The notes under the pieces were generated by a model. It made no database searches, was not told the DNA's origin, and was given only the letters and a program-made list of their open reading frames with translations. DNA of 15,875 bases from UBA7378 sp049611805 (GTDB lineage Bacteria > Pseudomonadota > Alphaproteobacteria > RS24): NCBI GenBank assembly GCA_049611805.1, contig JBMZAX010000022.1:1-15875 (forward strand), written 5' to 3'. Positions 6,326 through 13,985 of the stretch are shown here, piece after piece; the stretch's first letter is position 1, and each line of letters starts with the position of its first letter. The position numbers and the translations under genes are program-made.

Positions 6326-7363
6326 TTATTTCTTAAAACCGCTAACAGGGCGTCCGGATACAAAATCGTCGATCAATATCGCCAATTGAGGGCCGACTTC
6401 CTCTTGCACAAAATGACCGACCCCTTCAATGACCTCGCGTGTCGCCCCCGGAACCCGCGTTTCAAACTGATCTGCCATGTCAGTACCGCTGGAGACAGGG
6501 TCTTCATCCGTAAAGGCGACTAAAAACGGTTTCTCCCAATTCTCGTATATGTTTTTCCAGACTTCGGCATTTTCTGCCAATTGCGACGGAATAAGATACG
6601 GGAAAACTTGCGCCCCTGCTTTGTAAGCCGATGACGGAAAGGGAGCTTCATATCCTTCAATGATTTGTTCATCATCAATGTCGCCCATAGCGCGCATCAA
6701 TTTACCGACGGCCAAATTCTTGTCGTAATAGGCATAAGCAATCCAAGACCGAAAATTGGCCCTTTCAATCATTTCCTCAAACGTCATTTCGCCTTCCCAC
6801 CAGACAGCCAGTTTGAGCAGCGGATAGCCAATACGGGCACGTATGCCTTCGGCGGAAATGAGCCCCGTATTGGAAACGACGATGTGGGAAAACCGGTCGG
6901 GCATTTCAGCCACGACCCGCAAACCGACGAGACCACCCCAATCCTGACCGAAAAAAACCGCGTCTTTTAATTCGAGCCGTTCAACAAGCTCGCTCATCAT
7001 TTCGATATGCTTGGGATAGCTGTAATCTTCTTTTTTTGCCGGTTTGTCCGACCTGCCGAAACCCGCCATATCGGGCACAATCACCCGATATCCGGCATTC
7101 GCGAGCGGCGGTATCATATGTCGAAACAAATACCCCCAGGTCGGTTGACCATGGAGAAGGAAAATGGGCTGCCCGTCTTCGGGGCCTTCATCCAAATAAT
7201 GAACCCGCAAACCCTGAATGTTCATGTAGTTTGGTTCGAAGTCAAAGTCTTTAAGGTTCTCAAAAGCCGCATCCGGCGTCCGCATAATGCCCGGCCGCAC
7301 CTCTTCAGATATGGCCTGAAGCGGCAGCACCAGTAACATGAATACAAGAGCAAGCTTTTTCAT
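6326..7363 (-). CDS. Exported haloalkane-dehalogenase-like alpha/beta hydrolase
   Basis: Counting from ATG 7363 the product has 345 residues. The N-terminus (MKK, then a hydrophobic stretch to about residue 17, then LQAISEE) is a classic signal peptide with a likely cut after QAIS or nearby. The mature part resembles subfamily I haloalkane dehalogenases. It has an HGQPTW oxyanion segment at 71-76, the nucleophile motif GQDWGG with Asp141 and the adjacent halide-binding-type Trp142, a second candidate halide Trp207 in the cap, and EAPFPSSAYKAG, which recalls DhlA. The acid is Asp286 or Asp288 in FTDEDP, and His317 lies in GVGHF. Epoxide hydrolase is less likely because these follow the nucleophile differently. 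ATG 7363 has GGGA eight bases upstream; an in-frame ATG at 7372 is possible. Its stop faces the AraC gene. Activity on halides is inferred. Confidence 0.8.
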   Translation of the reverse strand: MKKLALVFMLLVLPLQAISEEVRPGIMRTPDAAFENLKDFDFEPNYMNIQGLRVHYLDEGPEDGQPIFLLHGQPTWGYLFRHMIPPLANAGYRVIVPDMAGFGRSDKPAKKEDYSYPKHIEMMSELVERLELKDAVFFGQDWGGLVGLRVVAEMPDRFSHIVVSNTGLISAEGIRARIGYPLLKLAVWWEGEMTFEEMIERANFRSWIAYAYYDKNLAVGKLMRAMGDIDDEQIIEGYEAPFPSSAYKAGAQVFPYLIPSQLAENAEVWKNIYENWEKPFLVAFTDEDPVSSGTDMADQFETRVPGATREVIEGVGHFVQEEVGPQLAILIDDFVSGRPVSGFKK

Positions 7364-7554
7364 AATGCGCATCCCATTCTAACGTTTGTCATTTATGTAA
7401 CGCTTATAGAACGCCGGCTGGGAAATATTCTGTCTATATTGAATTTTATTTTTCGGCCTGACAAACAAATAACCCCCGCCCATCCATTTACATATAAAGG
7501 GGGTCAAATAGCTGATTACTGCGATCAACAAACAAAATACGAAAACGGAAAAAA

Positions 7555-7630
7555 TGGTGAGCCCGGAAGGATTCGAACCTTCGACCCACTGATTAAAAGT
7601 CAGTTGCTCTACCACCTGAGCTACGGGCCC
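7555..7630 (-). tRNA. tRNA-Lys (anticodon UUU)
   Basis: Read on minus, the 76 bases fold into a full cloverleaf. The 7-bp acceptor stem GGGCCCG/CGGGCTC contains one G-T pair, the D arm is GCTC/GAGC, and the anticodon stem ACTGA/TCAGT carries loop CTTTTAA with anticodon TTT. The T arm is GAAGG/CCTTC with TTCGAAT. The discriminator is A, and CCA is encoded (complement of 7555-7557), followed directly by six T. It lies alone between the dehalogenase-like gene and the lyase gene, and no integrase or repeated tRNA end is seen nearby. Confidence 0.97.
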
Positions 7631-7641
7631 CACGCGACAAT

Positions 7642-7670
7642 CTGGTACACTTTCAGTCGTTTTTAGGCAA
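7642..7670 (-). promoter_or_regulatory. Candidate promoter of tRNA-Lys
   Basis: On minus, TTGCCT (complement of 7665-7670) and TACCAG (complement of 7642-7647) are separated by 17 bases. The start would fall about five bases ahead of the first tRNA base, which fits a tRNA gene with a very short leader. The -10 is a weak match. Confidence 0.35.
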
Positions 7671-7709
7671 TACCCTAATTTGCCGCACCGCTCTTTTCGG
7701 GCTTTGGCA

Positions 7710-8543
7710 TCAATCTCGCGTGAAGCCGACCAGATGGTTCAATTGCGCGAAATCAACACGCTCGGCATCGACATCGCCGTGCAAAAGCGCACGATAGGCG
7801 CGCGACAATCCGGCCGCCGCGACCGACATGGCGGCCACCGGATAGATGACAAAATTAAAACCCATATCGGCCAATTCAGCGCGCGACAAAAGCGGGGTGC
7901 GCCCGCCCTCAACCATATTTGCCAAAAGCGGCGCATGGCCCAGTTCCCTGCCGATAATCCTCATTTCTTCAGCACTTTCGGGCGATTCAATGAACAGCAC
8001 ATCAGCCCCTGCCGCCAAAAATTCATGGCCGCGCGCAAGTGCTTCTTCCAGCCCGTTTTGCTCGCGCGCATCCGTGCGCGCCACAATCAGAAAATCTCCC
8101 GATTTGCGGGCTGAGACGGCGGTTTTGATATTGGCGACCGCGTCCGCCCGCGCAATCACTTCACGCCCGGCAATATGACCGCAAATTTTCGGCACTTGCT
8201 GGTCTTCCAGCTGGATGCCGCAGGCACCGGCCGCCTCATAAGCCGCGACCGTTGCGGCAATATTGCCAAAGCCCGTATCGGCATCGGCAATCAGTGGCGT
8301 GTGCACCACATCCGTCAGGCTTTTGATGCGCGCCTGCATATCCGCGACCGACAAAAAGCCATTATCGGGCTTGGCCAGCAAGCTGGCCGAAACACCGTAG
8401 CCGCTCAGATACAGCACATCGAAACCCTCGGCATCGGCAATGCGCGCCGACAGCCCGTCATAAACGCCGGGCCCGATAATTTGCGCGCCCGAAGCCAGCT
8501 TTTCCCGCAGGAGCGTATTTTTCCGGTCTGTCGAACCACTCAC
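7710..8543 (-). CDS. Isocitrate lyase/PEP mutase family lyase (2-methylisocitrate-lyase-like)
   Basis: The 277-residue protein is a full-length member of the isocitrate lyase/phosphoenolpyruvate mutase family, TIM-barrel enzymes that cut or form bonds next to a carboxylate. Visible elements are GVYDGLSARIA at 26-36, the YLSGYGVSAS segment at 45-54, the Mg-binding ADADTGFGN with Asp87 and Asp89, Glu113 in QLEDQ, the active loop PKICGH with Cys121, ARTDA with Arg156, Glu186 and Asn209. Retention of the loop Cys favours a C-C lyase (methylisocitrate or dimethylmalate type) over a decarboxylase or mutase. The Ile in KICGH, where Lys or Arg is usual, suggests a different substrate. The start is GTG 8543 with GAGAAG about eight bases upstream. 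It is the last gene of the catabolic operon, 12 bases after the VOC gene. Confidence 0.85.
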   Translation of the reverse strand: MSGSTDRKNTLLREKLASGAQIIGPGVYDGLSARIADAEGFDVLYLSGYGVSASLLAKPDNGFLSVADMQARIKSLTDVVHTPLIADADTGFGNIAATVAAYEAAGACGIQLEDQQVPKICGHIAGREVIARADAVANIKTAVSARKSGDFLIVARTDAREQNGLEEALARGHEFLAAGADVLFIESPESAEEMRIIGRELGHAPLLANMVEGGRTPLLSRAELADMGFNFVIYPVAAMSVAAAGLSRAYRALLHGDVDAERVDFAQLNHLVGFTRD

Positions 8544-8555
8544 GCCAAAACTTCT

Positions 8556-9266
8556 CTAACTCTTATTTGCAATATTATTGGTTGGCGGCGCTGCCCATTT
8601 TTTGGATGCGCCGGTTATCACCTCATCGGGTGCGGCCAGCATCGCCTCATAAACCTCTTTGGGATACTGATTATGCGGCTTGTCGGGGTCATAGGCCGGT
8701 TGCTTCACGGCCCCGCCCTCGGCCTGATAATCAGCCGGGTTCATCAAGGCGGCAAGTTCGTCATCCGAAATGCCCGCCAGTTCCTGCACCTCGCGGTCGA
8801 TCCATGTGCCGTCATTGTCAAGCGGCGCGGTGGCGCCCCCGGAGGTTGCAACCTCCAGCGCCAAACCTTCCGGCCCGCCAAAATAAATCGATTGGCACAG
8901 CCCGTGTTGTAGCGGCCCAAACACATTGACCCCGCGCGAGCGGATACGATCGCGCATCGCCAGCAAATCTTCCGGCGTGTCGACGTTCAACGCAATATGC
9001 TGCATGCTGCCCGGCGCGCTGTTGCCCGCCCCACTGCCGGCATGGGTGACGCCATATTCGATATTGATTTTTTCATTGCCCGGCACAAAGGCAAAGGCAA
9101 ATTGGGCATCACCCATTTTCATAAATGCGTGCCACGCGCCTTCCACGCCATGCATCCAGTAAAGCCCCTGAAGACGCATGCCCAGCACATCACTGAAAAA
9201 CTGCAATTGTTCCTTCATATTGCCGGTGGCAATGGCAACATGGTGAAGTCCGTTAATCTTTCCCAT
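8556..9266 (-). CDS. VOC-family metalloenzyme (glyoxalase / extradiol-dioxygenase-like)
   Basis: The 236-residue protein starts with one VOC domain made of two beta-alpha-beta-beta-beta modules (about 4-62 and 87-141). The first strand carries LHHVAI (His8/His9), the second module begins with MQHIAL (His90) and ends with LALEVATS (Glu138); these are the usual metal ligands. VOC enzymes include glyoxalase I, ring-cleaving dioxygenases and epimerases, so the chemistry is open, but the FGGPEGLALE ending is common in dioxygenase-like members. About 95 residues follow the domain, a Pro- and charge-rich tail (DPDKPHNQYPKEVYEAM). I cannot assign this tail a function. The start is ATG 9266, with a strong GGGAGG upstream. 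It lies between the hydrolase and lyase genes, as expected for a metabolic operon. Confidence 0.8.
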   Translation of the reverse strand: MGKINGLHHVAIATGNMKEQLQFFSDVLGMRLQGLYWMHGVEGAWHAFMKMGDAQFAFAFVPGNEKINIEYGVTHAGSGAGNSAPGSMQHIALNVDTPEDLLAMRDRIRSRGVNVFGPLQHGLCQSIYFGGPEGLALEVATSGGATAPLDNDGTWIDREVQELAGISDDELAALMNPADYQAEGGAVKQPAYDPDKPHNQYPKEVYEAMLAAPDEVITGASKKWAAPPTNNIANKS

Positions 9267-9294
9267 TTTTCATCCTCCCGCAATTCTCATCTGC

Positions 9295-10452
9295 CTAATC
9301 CATCAGCGACTGTCTCTGCATCCAGTCGCACGCCAAGCCGGCTGATTTGGACGCCAGCTCCGGCTGGCCGAGGTAATAATGCGTCGCGCCCTTGATCTCG
9401 TGCATTTCCTTATTGTCATGGGCGACACCTTCAAACAGTGCCTGTGTATGGCTCGGCGTGCAAGCATCATCGGCGGAATTGCCGACCACCAGCACGGGCT
9501 TGGTCACATGCGCAAGACTTTTTGGCCCGTCGGCATTGGCATCATCATAACTCCACTGCGACAACCAACTGCGAAGCGTTGAAAACCGCGCCAACCCCAC
9601 CGGGCCATTATTGACAATTTTCGGCTCGCCCAAATAGCACCATCCGGCTTTGCGGTCATTCGGGTCAATGGCCGGGTCAAGCCATCGTGGGTCGGCCATT
9701 GTGCCATGCGTAACAAAGGCAAATTCCTCGTTCTCGCGGCTTTTATCCGCCAGTTCCTGCAATTTGTGTTTGACCCAAGCGGTAATTTTGCGATTGCGCG
9801 CAATTTGCGCCGCCCGATAGGTTTCCAGAAACGCTTGGCCATAGGGCGGCTTGATATCTGCGCCGTAAATATCCAACGCCGGATCGCGCCGCTCTGGGTC
9901 GGTTTCGTCCGTGATGCTGGCATCCATCCATTGCGTCAGCGTGCCATGGCGCGAAATATGCGCCGCCATCAGAATAAGCCCGTCTGCCGGAATGAAATCT
10001 TGCTTGGTCAAATCCGGCCCGCCCCCGCACGGGCTGCACGTCACGGTGGGGTTTTCGGCTTGCGACTGGTAAAAGGCCGAAAGCGAGCCGCCGCCGCTCC
10101 AGCCCAGCAAAACGACGTGTTTATAGCCCAGTTTTTCTTTCGCATGGCGCACCGCATTGCCCAAATCAATGGTGACTTTTTCCATATTCAGGGCCGTGTC
10201 CACGCCGCGATAGCGCCCGTCACAGGCCAGCACATGAACGCCGTGGCGCACAAATTCATTCATGATGGGCAGCCACCCCGTACCGCCAATCGGGTGCATG
10301 GTCACAAGGCAGGTATCGGCCTCCGCCTGGGCGCGGATAAGCTGGCAAAATGAGACAACAACATCCTCGGCCCCGCCATAAGTTTCCTTGAAAGCGGATT
10401 TTTCGACGGTCACGATTGGAAACGGCAAACGTGAAATTTTCATTTCGGCCAT
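9295..10452 (-). CDS. Alpha/beta hydrolase of a catabolic operon
   Basis: The 385-residue product has an alpha/beta-hydrolase core with a large insertion. From ATG 10452 the nucleophile elbow GWSGGGS gives Ser119, the acid is Asp328 or Asp329 in GNSADDACTP, and the base is His358 in GATHYY. A glycine-rich HPIGGTGW segment near 53-60 probably forms the oxyanion hole. The insertion between elbow and acid (about 135-310) holds a CSPCGGGPD pair of Cys and long charged stretches and probably forms a lid. It has no signal peptide. The substrate is unknown; hydrolysis of a C-C or ester bond in a pathway intermediate would fit the neighbours. ATG 10452 has GGAGAA five bases upstream and is preferred to TTG 10464. 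Gaps to its neighbours are 29 and 28 bases. Confidence 0.8.
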   Translation of the reverse strand: MAEMKISRLPFPIVTVEKSAFKETYGGAEDVVVSFCQLIRAQAEADTCLVTMHPIGGTGWLPIMNEFVRHGVHVLACDGRYRGVDTALNMEKVTIDLGNAVRHAKEKLGYKHVVLLGWSGGGSLSAFYQSQAENPTVTCSPCGGGPDLTKQDFIPADGLILMAAHISRHGTLTQWMDASITDETDPERRDPALDIYGADIKPPYGQAFLETYRAAQIARNRKITAWVKHKLQELADKSRENEEFAFVTHGTMADPRWLDPAIDPNDRKAGWCYLGEPKIVNNGPVGLARFSTLRSWLSQWSYDDANADGPKSLAHVTKPVLVVGNSADDACTPSHTQALFEGVAHDNKEMHEIKGATHYYLGQPELASKSAGLACDWMQRQSLMD

Positions 10453-10481
10453 ATTCTTCTCCAAATTTTTGCGCCCGAATT

Positions 10482-11672
10482 CTAGGGTTTTGAAACGGCC
10501 AGAACCTTGTTTTCGATAAGCGTTTCTATCTCGCCCGCATCATATCCAATTTCGGCAAGCACTTCGGGCCCGTGTTCGCCAAGCTTGGGGGCAGGCCCCT
10601 GAATACCGCTGGGCGTTACGTCAAAATGCGCTGCCGGCCGGGCCTGGCGCACTTCGCCAAAGCCCTCATGCACCGCGCGTTCAATGGCGTCATTGGCGAT
10701 TATTTGTTCGTGATCCATCAATTCCATCCGGTCAAGCAAGGGCGCGGAGGGCACATTTTCTTCCTGCAAGCGTTGCAGTAATTCCGCGCTGTCCCATTTT
10801 TCAATTTCTTCACCGGTGATTTTTTTCCGCATTTCGGCGTTTGAAACGCGCGCGGCGGATGTGTTGAAGCGTTCATCATCCAGCAGGTCTTCTCGATTGA
10901 GGGCGCGGCACATGCCCGCCCATTCGGAATCCGACACGGCGCCGGCCGTGATATAACGATCTTTGGTTTTATAAATCAGATCCATTGTTCCTTGTAACTT
11001 CCTGACATCAAACTCTTTTTCACCATAAACAAGACCCGCCATGCCTTCCGGCCAGAAAAACGCCAACATGGTGTCGAGCATGGACAGACGCACATGCTGG
11101 CCCTTGCCGGTGCGTTCGCGGGTAAACAGGGCCGATGACATGGCTTGCGCCGCCGTCAGTGCCGTCACCTTGTCGGCAATGATGATGCGAAACATTTGCG
11201 GGCGACCCGATGCGCGGTCTGCCTGAATATCCGTGGCACCGCTCAAAGCCTGAATAACCGGGTCATAAACGCGGGTTTGCGCATATGGGCCGTTTTCCCC
11301 AAAGCCGCTGATGGACACATAAATGAGTTTTTCGTTGCGCGCGCGCAAAACGTCTTCGCCGAACCCCATGCGGTCAATCGCACCGGGGCGGAAATTTTGA
11401 ATGAACACATCCGCCCTGTCGGCCAGTTTCATCAGGACTTCCTTGCCGGCGTCGGATTTCAAATCAAGCGCGACCGATTTCTTGCCGCGATTGCACGAAT
11501 AAAACACCGGGTTCACCCCATTATGCGGGGCCGCCATGTGGCGCACCTGTTCGCCGAAATAGGGCTCGATTTTAATAACCTCAGCACCTTGGTCGGCCAG
11601 CATCATGGTCGATGCCGGGCCCGACACCATGCTGGTCAGATCCAGAACTTTTATTCCCTCAAGCGGTCCCAT
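10482..11672 (-). CDS. CaiB/BaiF family (class III) CoA-transferase
   Basis: Class III CoA-transferases move CoA between acids through an aspartyl-CoA intermediate; some relatives are racemases. From ATG 11672 the protein has 396 residues, the usual length. It begins MGPLEGIKVLDLTSMVSGP, typical of the family. ADQGAEVIKIEP lies at about 26-37, NRGKKSVALDLK at about 61-72, NFRPGAIDRMG at about 93-103, and VYDPVIQALSG carries the likely catalytic Asp137. GKGQHVRLSMLDTMLA follows at about 215-230. ATG 11672 is chosen over a frame extension to 11801, because GGAGG lies six bases upstream and the family N-terminus begins there. The gene is the first of a tight run of four. It would activate the acid substrate of that pathway as a CoA thioester. 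Substrate is unknown. Confidence 0.93.
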   Translation of the reverse strand: MGPLEGIKVLDLTSMVSGPASTMMLADQGAEVIKIEPYFGEQVRHMAAPHNGVNPVFYSCNRGKKSVALDLKSDAGKEVLMKLADRADVFIQNFRPGAIDRMGFGEDVLRARNEKLIYVSISGFGENGPYAQTRVYDPVIQALSGATDIQADRASGRPQMFRIIIADKVTALTAAQAMSSALFTRERTGKGQHVRLSMLDTMLAFFWPEGMAGLVYGEKEFDVRKLQGTMDLIYKTKDRYITAGAVSDSEWAGMCRALNREDLLDDERFNTSAARVSNAEMRKKITGEEIEKWDSAELLQRLQEENVPSAPLLDRMELMDHEQIIANDAIERAVHEGFGEVRQARPAAHFDVTPSGIQGPAPKLGEHGPEVLAEIGYDAGEIETLIENKVLAVSKP

Positions 11673-11772
11673 CCAATACCTCCGGCAGATTTGCGCCAAT
11701 GATTGCCATTGCTTTTTTATAAGCCGGCCTGTCGGCGTGACGCTGGCAACAGAGCTGATGCTCTTTATGTAA

Positions 11773-11801
11773 ATCTTCACCGCAGAAAACAGCCCAGTCA
11801 A
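11773..11801 (-). promoter_or_regulatory. Possible promoter of the CoA-transferase operon
   Basis: In the 199-base gap between the SDR stop and the CoA-transferase start, the minus strand has TTGACT (complement of 11796-11801), a near-consensus -35, and GAAGAT (complement of 11773-11778) after 17 bases, a poor -10. If it works, the four-gene run can be transcribed separately from the SDR. Confidence 0.3.
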
Positions 11802-11871
11802 GACACGGTATCAGCATTTGATTTGCCTGTTTTCCTGTCGGTTTTTTACCGCCGAAACGGTGTTTGCAGAC

Positions 11872-12612
11872 CTATCCGGTGCCACCATCACACGCCACGA
11901 CCGCGCCGGTGACAAAGCTCGACGCATCACTAGCCAGATAAAGCGCGGTGGTGACCACTTCTTCAGGATTGCCGGGGCGCCCCAGCGCATTGGGCGCGCT
12001 GCGCCGCATTTCCTCCGGCCAGGCTTTGGAAATATCCGTCAGAAACGGCCCGGCCTGTATCGCATTGACCCGCACTTTCGGCCCGAACTCATGCGCCAGC
12101 GATACCGTCATGGCGTTCAACGCGGCCTTGGCCCCCGAATAGGGCACAACACCCGGCACGGGTTTGACGGCGGCCATGGAAGAAATATTGATAATCACGC
12201 CGCCATCGGCATCGGCCATGCGGCGGCCTATATTTGCGGCCAGCCGGAACGGGCCTTTGAAATTCAGGTCAACCACACTGTCAAATTGGCGTTCGGTAAT
12301 TTCATGGCTGGCAATGGCGGGCGATTTGCCGGCATTATTGACCAGAATATCAACCTTGCCGAAACGCTCATAGGCCGCATGCGCCAGCGCATCCATCGCG
12401 TCCCATTGTGTCGCGTCAACGGACAGCGCCAGCCCCTGCCGCCCCATAGCCTCTATTTCACCGACAACGCTTTCGCAGTTTTCCAGCTTGCGGCTGGCGA
12501 TAACCAGATCCGCACCGCGCGCGGCATAGGCCAGCGCCATTTGACGACCGAGCCCCCGCGACCCGCCGGTGATGACGGCCACCTTGCCGGTAAAGTCAAA
12601 AAGATCTTCCAT
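11872..12612 (-). CDS. Classical SDR-family oxidoreductase
   Basis: The 246-residue protein has every mark of a classical short-chain dehydrogenase/reductase: the cofactor loop TGGSRGLG at 15-22, NNAG at 92-95, Asn117, the active-site Ser144/Ser145 in NISSMA, and Tyr158-x-x-x-Lys162 in YSGAK. SR at 40-41 after the second strand, with no acidic residue there, hints at NADP(H) preference. The family oxidises hydroxyls or reduces ketones, including acyl-CoA intermediates. The start is ATG 12612 with a G-rich stretch just upstream. It precedes the CoA-transferase gene on the same strand by 199 bases and is divergent from the thioesterase operon. Confidence 0.93.
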   Translation of the reverse strand: MEDLFDFTGKVAVITGGSRGLGRQMALAYAARGADLVIASRKLENCESVVGEIEAMGRQGLALSVDATQWDAMDALAHAAYERFGKVDILVNNAGKSPAIASHEITERQFDSVVDLNFKGPFRLAANIGRRMADADGGVIINISSMAAVKPVPGVVPYSGAKAALNAMTVSLAHEFGPKVRVNAIQAGPFLTDISKAWPEEMRRSAPNALGRPGNPEEVVTTALYLASDASSFVTGAVVACDGGTG

Positions 12613-12648
12613 ATTGCCCCCCGCCCGATTTTTTCCGGCTTGCCCGCA

Positions 12649-12684
12649 ATTTTACTTGCGGCCGTGCGTTCGGATTCCTATCTT
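12649..12684. promoter_or_regulatory. Candidate divergent promoters for the SDR and thioesterase operons
   Basis: On plus, TTGCGG (12656-12661) and TATCTT (12679-12684) are separated by 17 bases, giving a start about 19 bases before the thioesterase ATG at 12710. On minus, TAAAAT (complement of 12649-12654) is a good -10 about 37 bases before the SDR start, but its -35 is poor. The two would overlap, so a single regulator could control both directions. Confidence 0.4.
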
Positions 12685-12709
12685 GCTCACCAGTCTATAG
12701 GAGAACCGC

Positions 12710-13132
12710 ATGTCTGACATTCCCAAAATCCTCGACGGCTATACGAAATGGGGTTTCGAAGAGCCGTTTGAAGACCATGCCGGCCCCTTCTATATGAAAA
12801 TCAACCCCGATACCGGACGCCATTTGTCGGCGTTTATTCCCGAAAAGCGCCACATGAATGGCGGGTCTTATCTGCATGGCGGCTTGCTTATGGCATTTGC
12901 CGATTATGCGCTGTTCGTTATCGCCCATAATGAATTGGAAGACATGAACGCGGTAACCGTTTCGTGCCAAACCGAATTTTTGAAAGGTGCGGCACCCACC
13001 ACGCCCGTCTTCGCCGACGGCGAAGTGACGCGCAACACGCGCAGCCTTGTGTTTGTTCGGGGCCGCGTTTTTCACGAAGACGAGACTTTGGCGACCTTTA
13101 GTGGTATTTTGAAAAAAATAAAGCCGGAGTAA
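12710..13132 (+). CDS. PaaI-like hotdog-fold thioesterase
   Basis: The 140-residue protein is a single hotdog domain of the PaaI type. These enzymes hydrolyse acyl- or aryl-CoA thioesters and are often found in degradation operons, where they release trapped CoA. The diagnostic segment HMNGGSYLHGGLLMAFADYA lies at 48-67, with Asn50, the HGG loop at 56-58 and the likely catalytic Asp65. A later strand, VFADGEVTRNTRSLVFVRG, has the usual Thr-Arg-Ser pattern. The start is ATG 12710 with GGAG six bases upstream. TauD follows 13 bases after the stop. A CoA-linked pathway lies on the other strand. Confidence 0.88.
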   Translation: MSDIPKILDGYTKWGFEEPFEDHAGPFYMKINPDTGRHLSAFIPEKRHMNGGSYLHGGLLMAFADYALFVIAHNELEDMNAVTVSCQTEFLKGAAPTTPVFADGEVTRNTRSLVFVRGRVFHEDETLATFSGILKKIKPE

Positions 13133-13145
13133 TCGGGGAAAAGTC

Positions 13146-13979
13146 ATGAATATCGAACAGATCACGGGAGCGTGCGGCGCGGAGATATCCGGCGTCAATC
13201 TGGCGCGTCTTTCCAATTCGGAATTTGACAGCATCCACACTGCCCTGCTCGACCATGGCGTATTGTTTTTCCGCGATCAGGATATTTCGCTCGATGAGCA
13301 GGTGGCCTTTGCCGGACGTTTCGGGCCGCTCGAAGTGCATCCGATTGTCGATGGCATGAACGAAAATCCGAAAATCACCAAAGTGTTGAAGCCCGCCGGC
13401 GAAAGCGCCTCATTCGGCACCGGCTGGCACACGGATAATTCGTTTTTTGAAGAGCCCAGCATGGGCTCGGTGCTGTATGGCAAAACCATTCCGCCCTTTG
13501 GCGGCGACACGCTGTTCGCCAATCAATATCTTGCCTATGAAGCGCTGTCGGACACGATGAAAGAAATGCTGGACGGGCTCAACGCCGTACATTCAGCCTC
13601 GGAAGCCTATACGGTGGAAGGCACGCAAGAAAAATACGACAAGAAAACCGCCATCACCTATAGCTGGGACGACAGCATTATGGATGAGGTGGTGCATCCG
13701 GTTATCCGCACGCATCCCGAAACCGGGCGCAAGGCGCTTTACGTCAATGACATGTTCACTTTACGCATTCAGGGCATGTCCAAGGCGGAAAGCCGCGCGC
13801 TGCTCGACTATCTTTTCATTCATGCCACCCGCCCCGAATTTTGCTGCCGCTTTCGCTGGAGCGAAAACGCCGTCGCGATATGGGACAATCGGTGCATGCA
13901 ACATTATGCGGTGGACGATTATCAGGCCTATGAGCGCTTGATGTATCGCGTCACCATTGAAGGGTGCCGACCGGTTTAG
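13146..13979 (+). CDS. TauD/TfdA-family Fe(II)/2-oxoglutarate-dependent dioxygenase
   Basis: Members hydroxylate substrates such as taurine, 2,4-D or alkyl sulfates with O2 and 2-oxoglutarate, using mononuclear Fe(II). In this 277-residue protein (usual length) the iron triad is His95 and Asp97 in GWHTDNSF and His253 in MQHYAVDDY. Arg268 (in YRVTIEG) or Arg264 is the likely 2-oxoglutarate anchor. The N-terminus (ITGACGAEISGVNL) and DHGVLFFRDQDISLDEQ are typical. The start is ATG 13146 with GGGGA upstream. It lies between a thioesterase and a glutamine amidotransferase in one operon. The substrate is unknown; the family is often involved in breaking ether, sulfonate or carnitine-like compounds. 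Confidence 0.93.
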   Translation: MNIEQITGACGAEISGVNLARLSNSEFDSIHTALLDHGVLFFRDQDISLDEQVAFAGRFGPLEVHPIVDGMNENPKITKVLKPAGESASFGTGWHTDNSFFEEPSMGSVLYGKTIPPFGGDTLFANQYLAYEALSDTMKEMLDGLNAVHSASEAYTVEGTQEKYDKKTAITYSWDDSIMDEVVHPVIRTHPETGRKALYVNDMFTLRIQGMSKAESRALLDYLFIHATRPEFCCRFRWSENAVAIWDNRCMQHYAVDDYQAYERLMYRVTIEGCRPV

Positions 13980-13985
13980 GCCGCC

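Noticed and set aside
7472..7504. ACCCCC/GGGGGT inverted repeat downstream of tRNA-Lys
   Set aside because: The stem is only 6 bp with a loop of about 21 bases and no strong T tract, so it is not a convincing terminator.
7555..7630. tRNA-Lys as an integration site for a mobile element
   Set aside because: No integrase gene and no repeated tRNA 3' end were found on either side.
7379..7666. Open frames on both strands across the tRNA-Lys gene (for example 7379-7633 minus and 7439-7666 plus)
   Set aside because: They are translations of the tRNA itself and its antisense. The peptide VEGSNPSG on minus and the RTFDP phrase on plus are well-known spurious products of tRNA genes.
11673..11801. N-terminal extension of the CoA-transferase by 43 residues
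   Set aside because: The family N-terminus and a GGAGG site both support ATG 11672; the extension has no family character.
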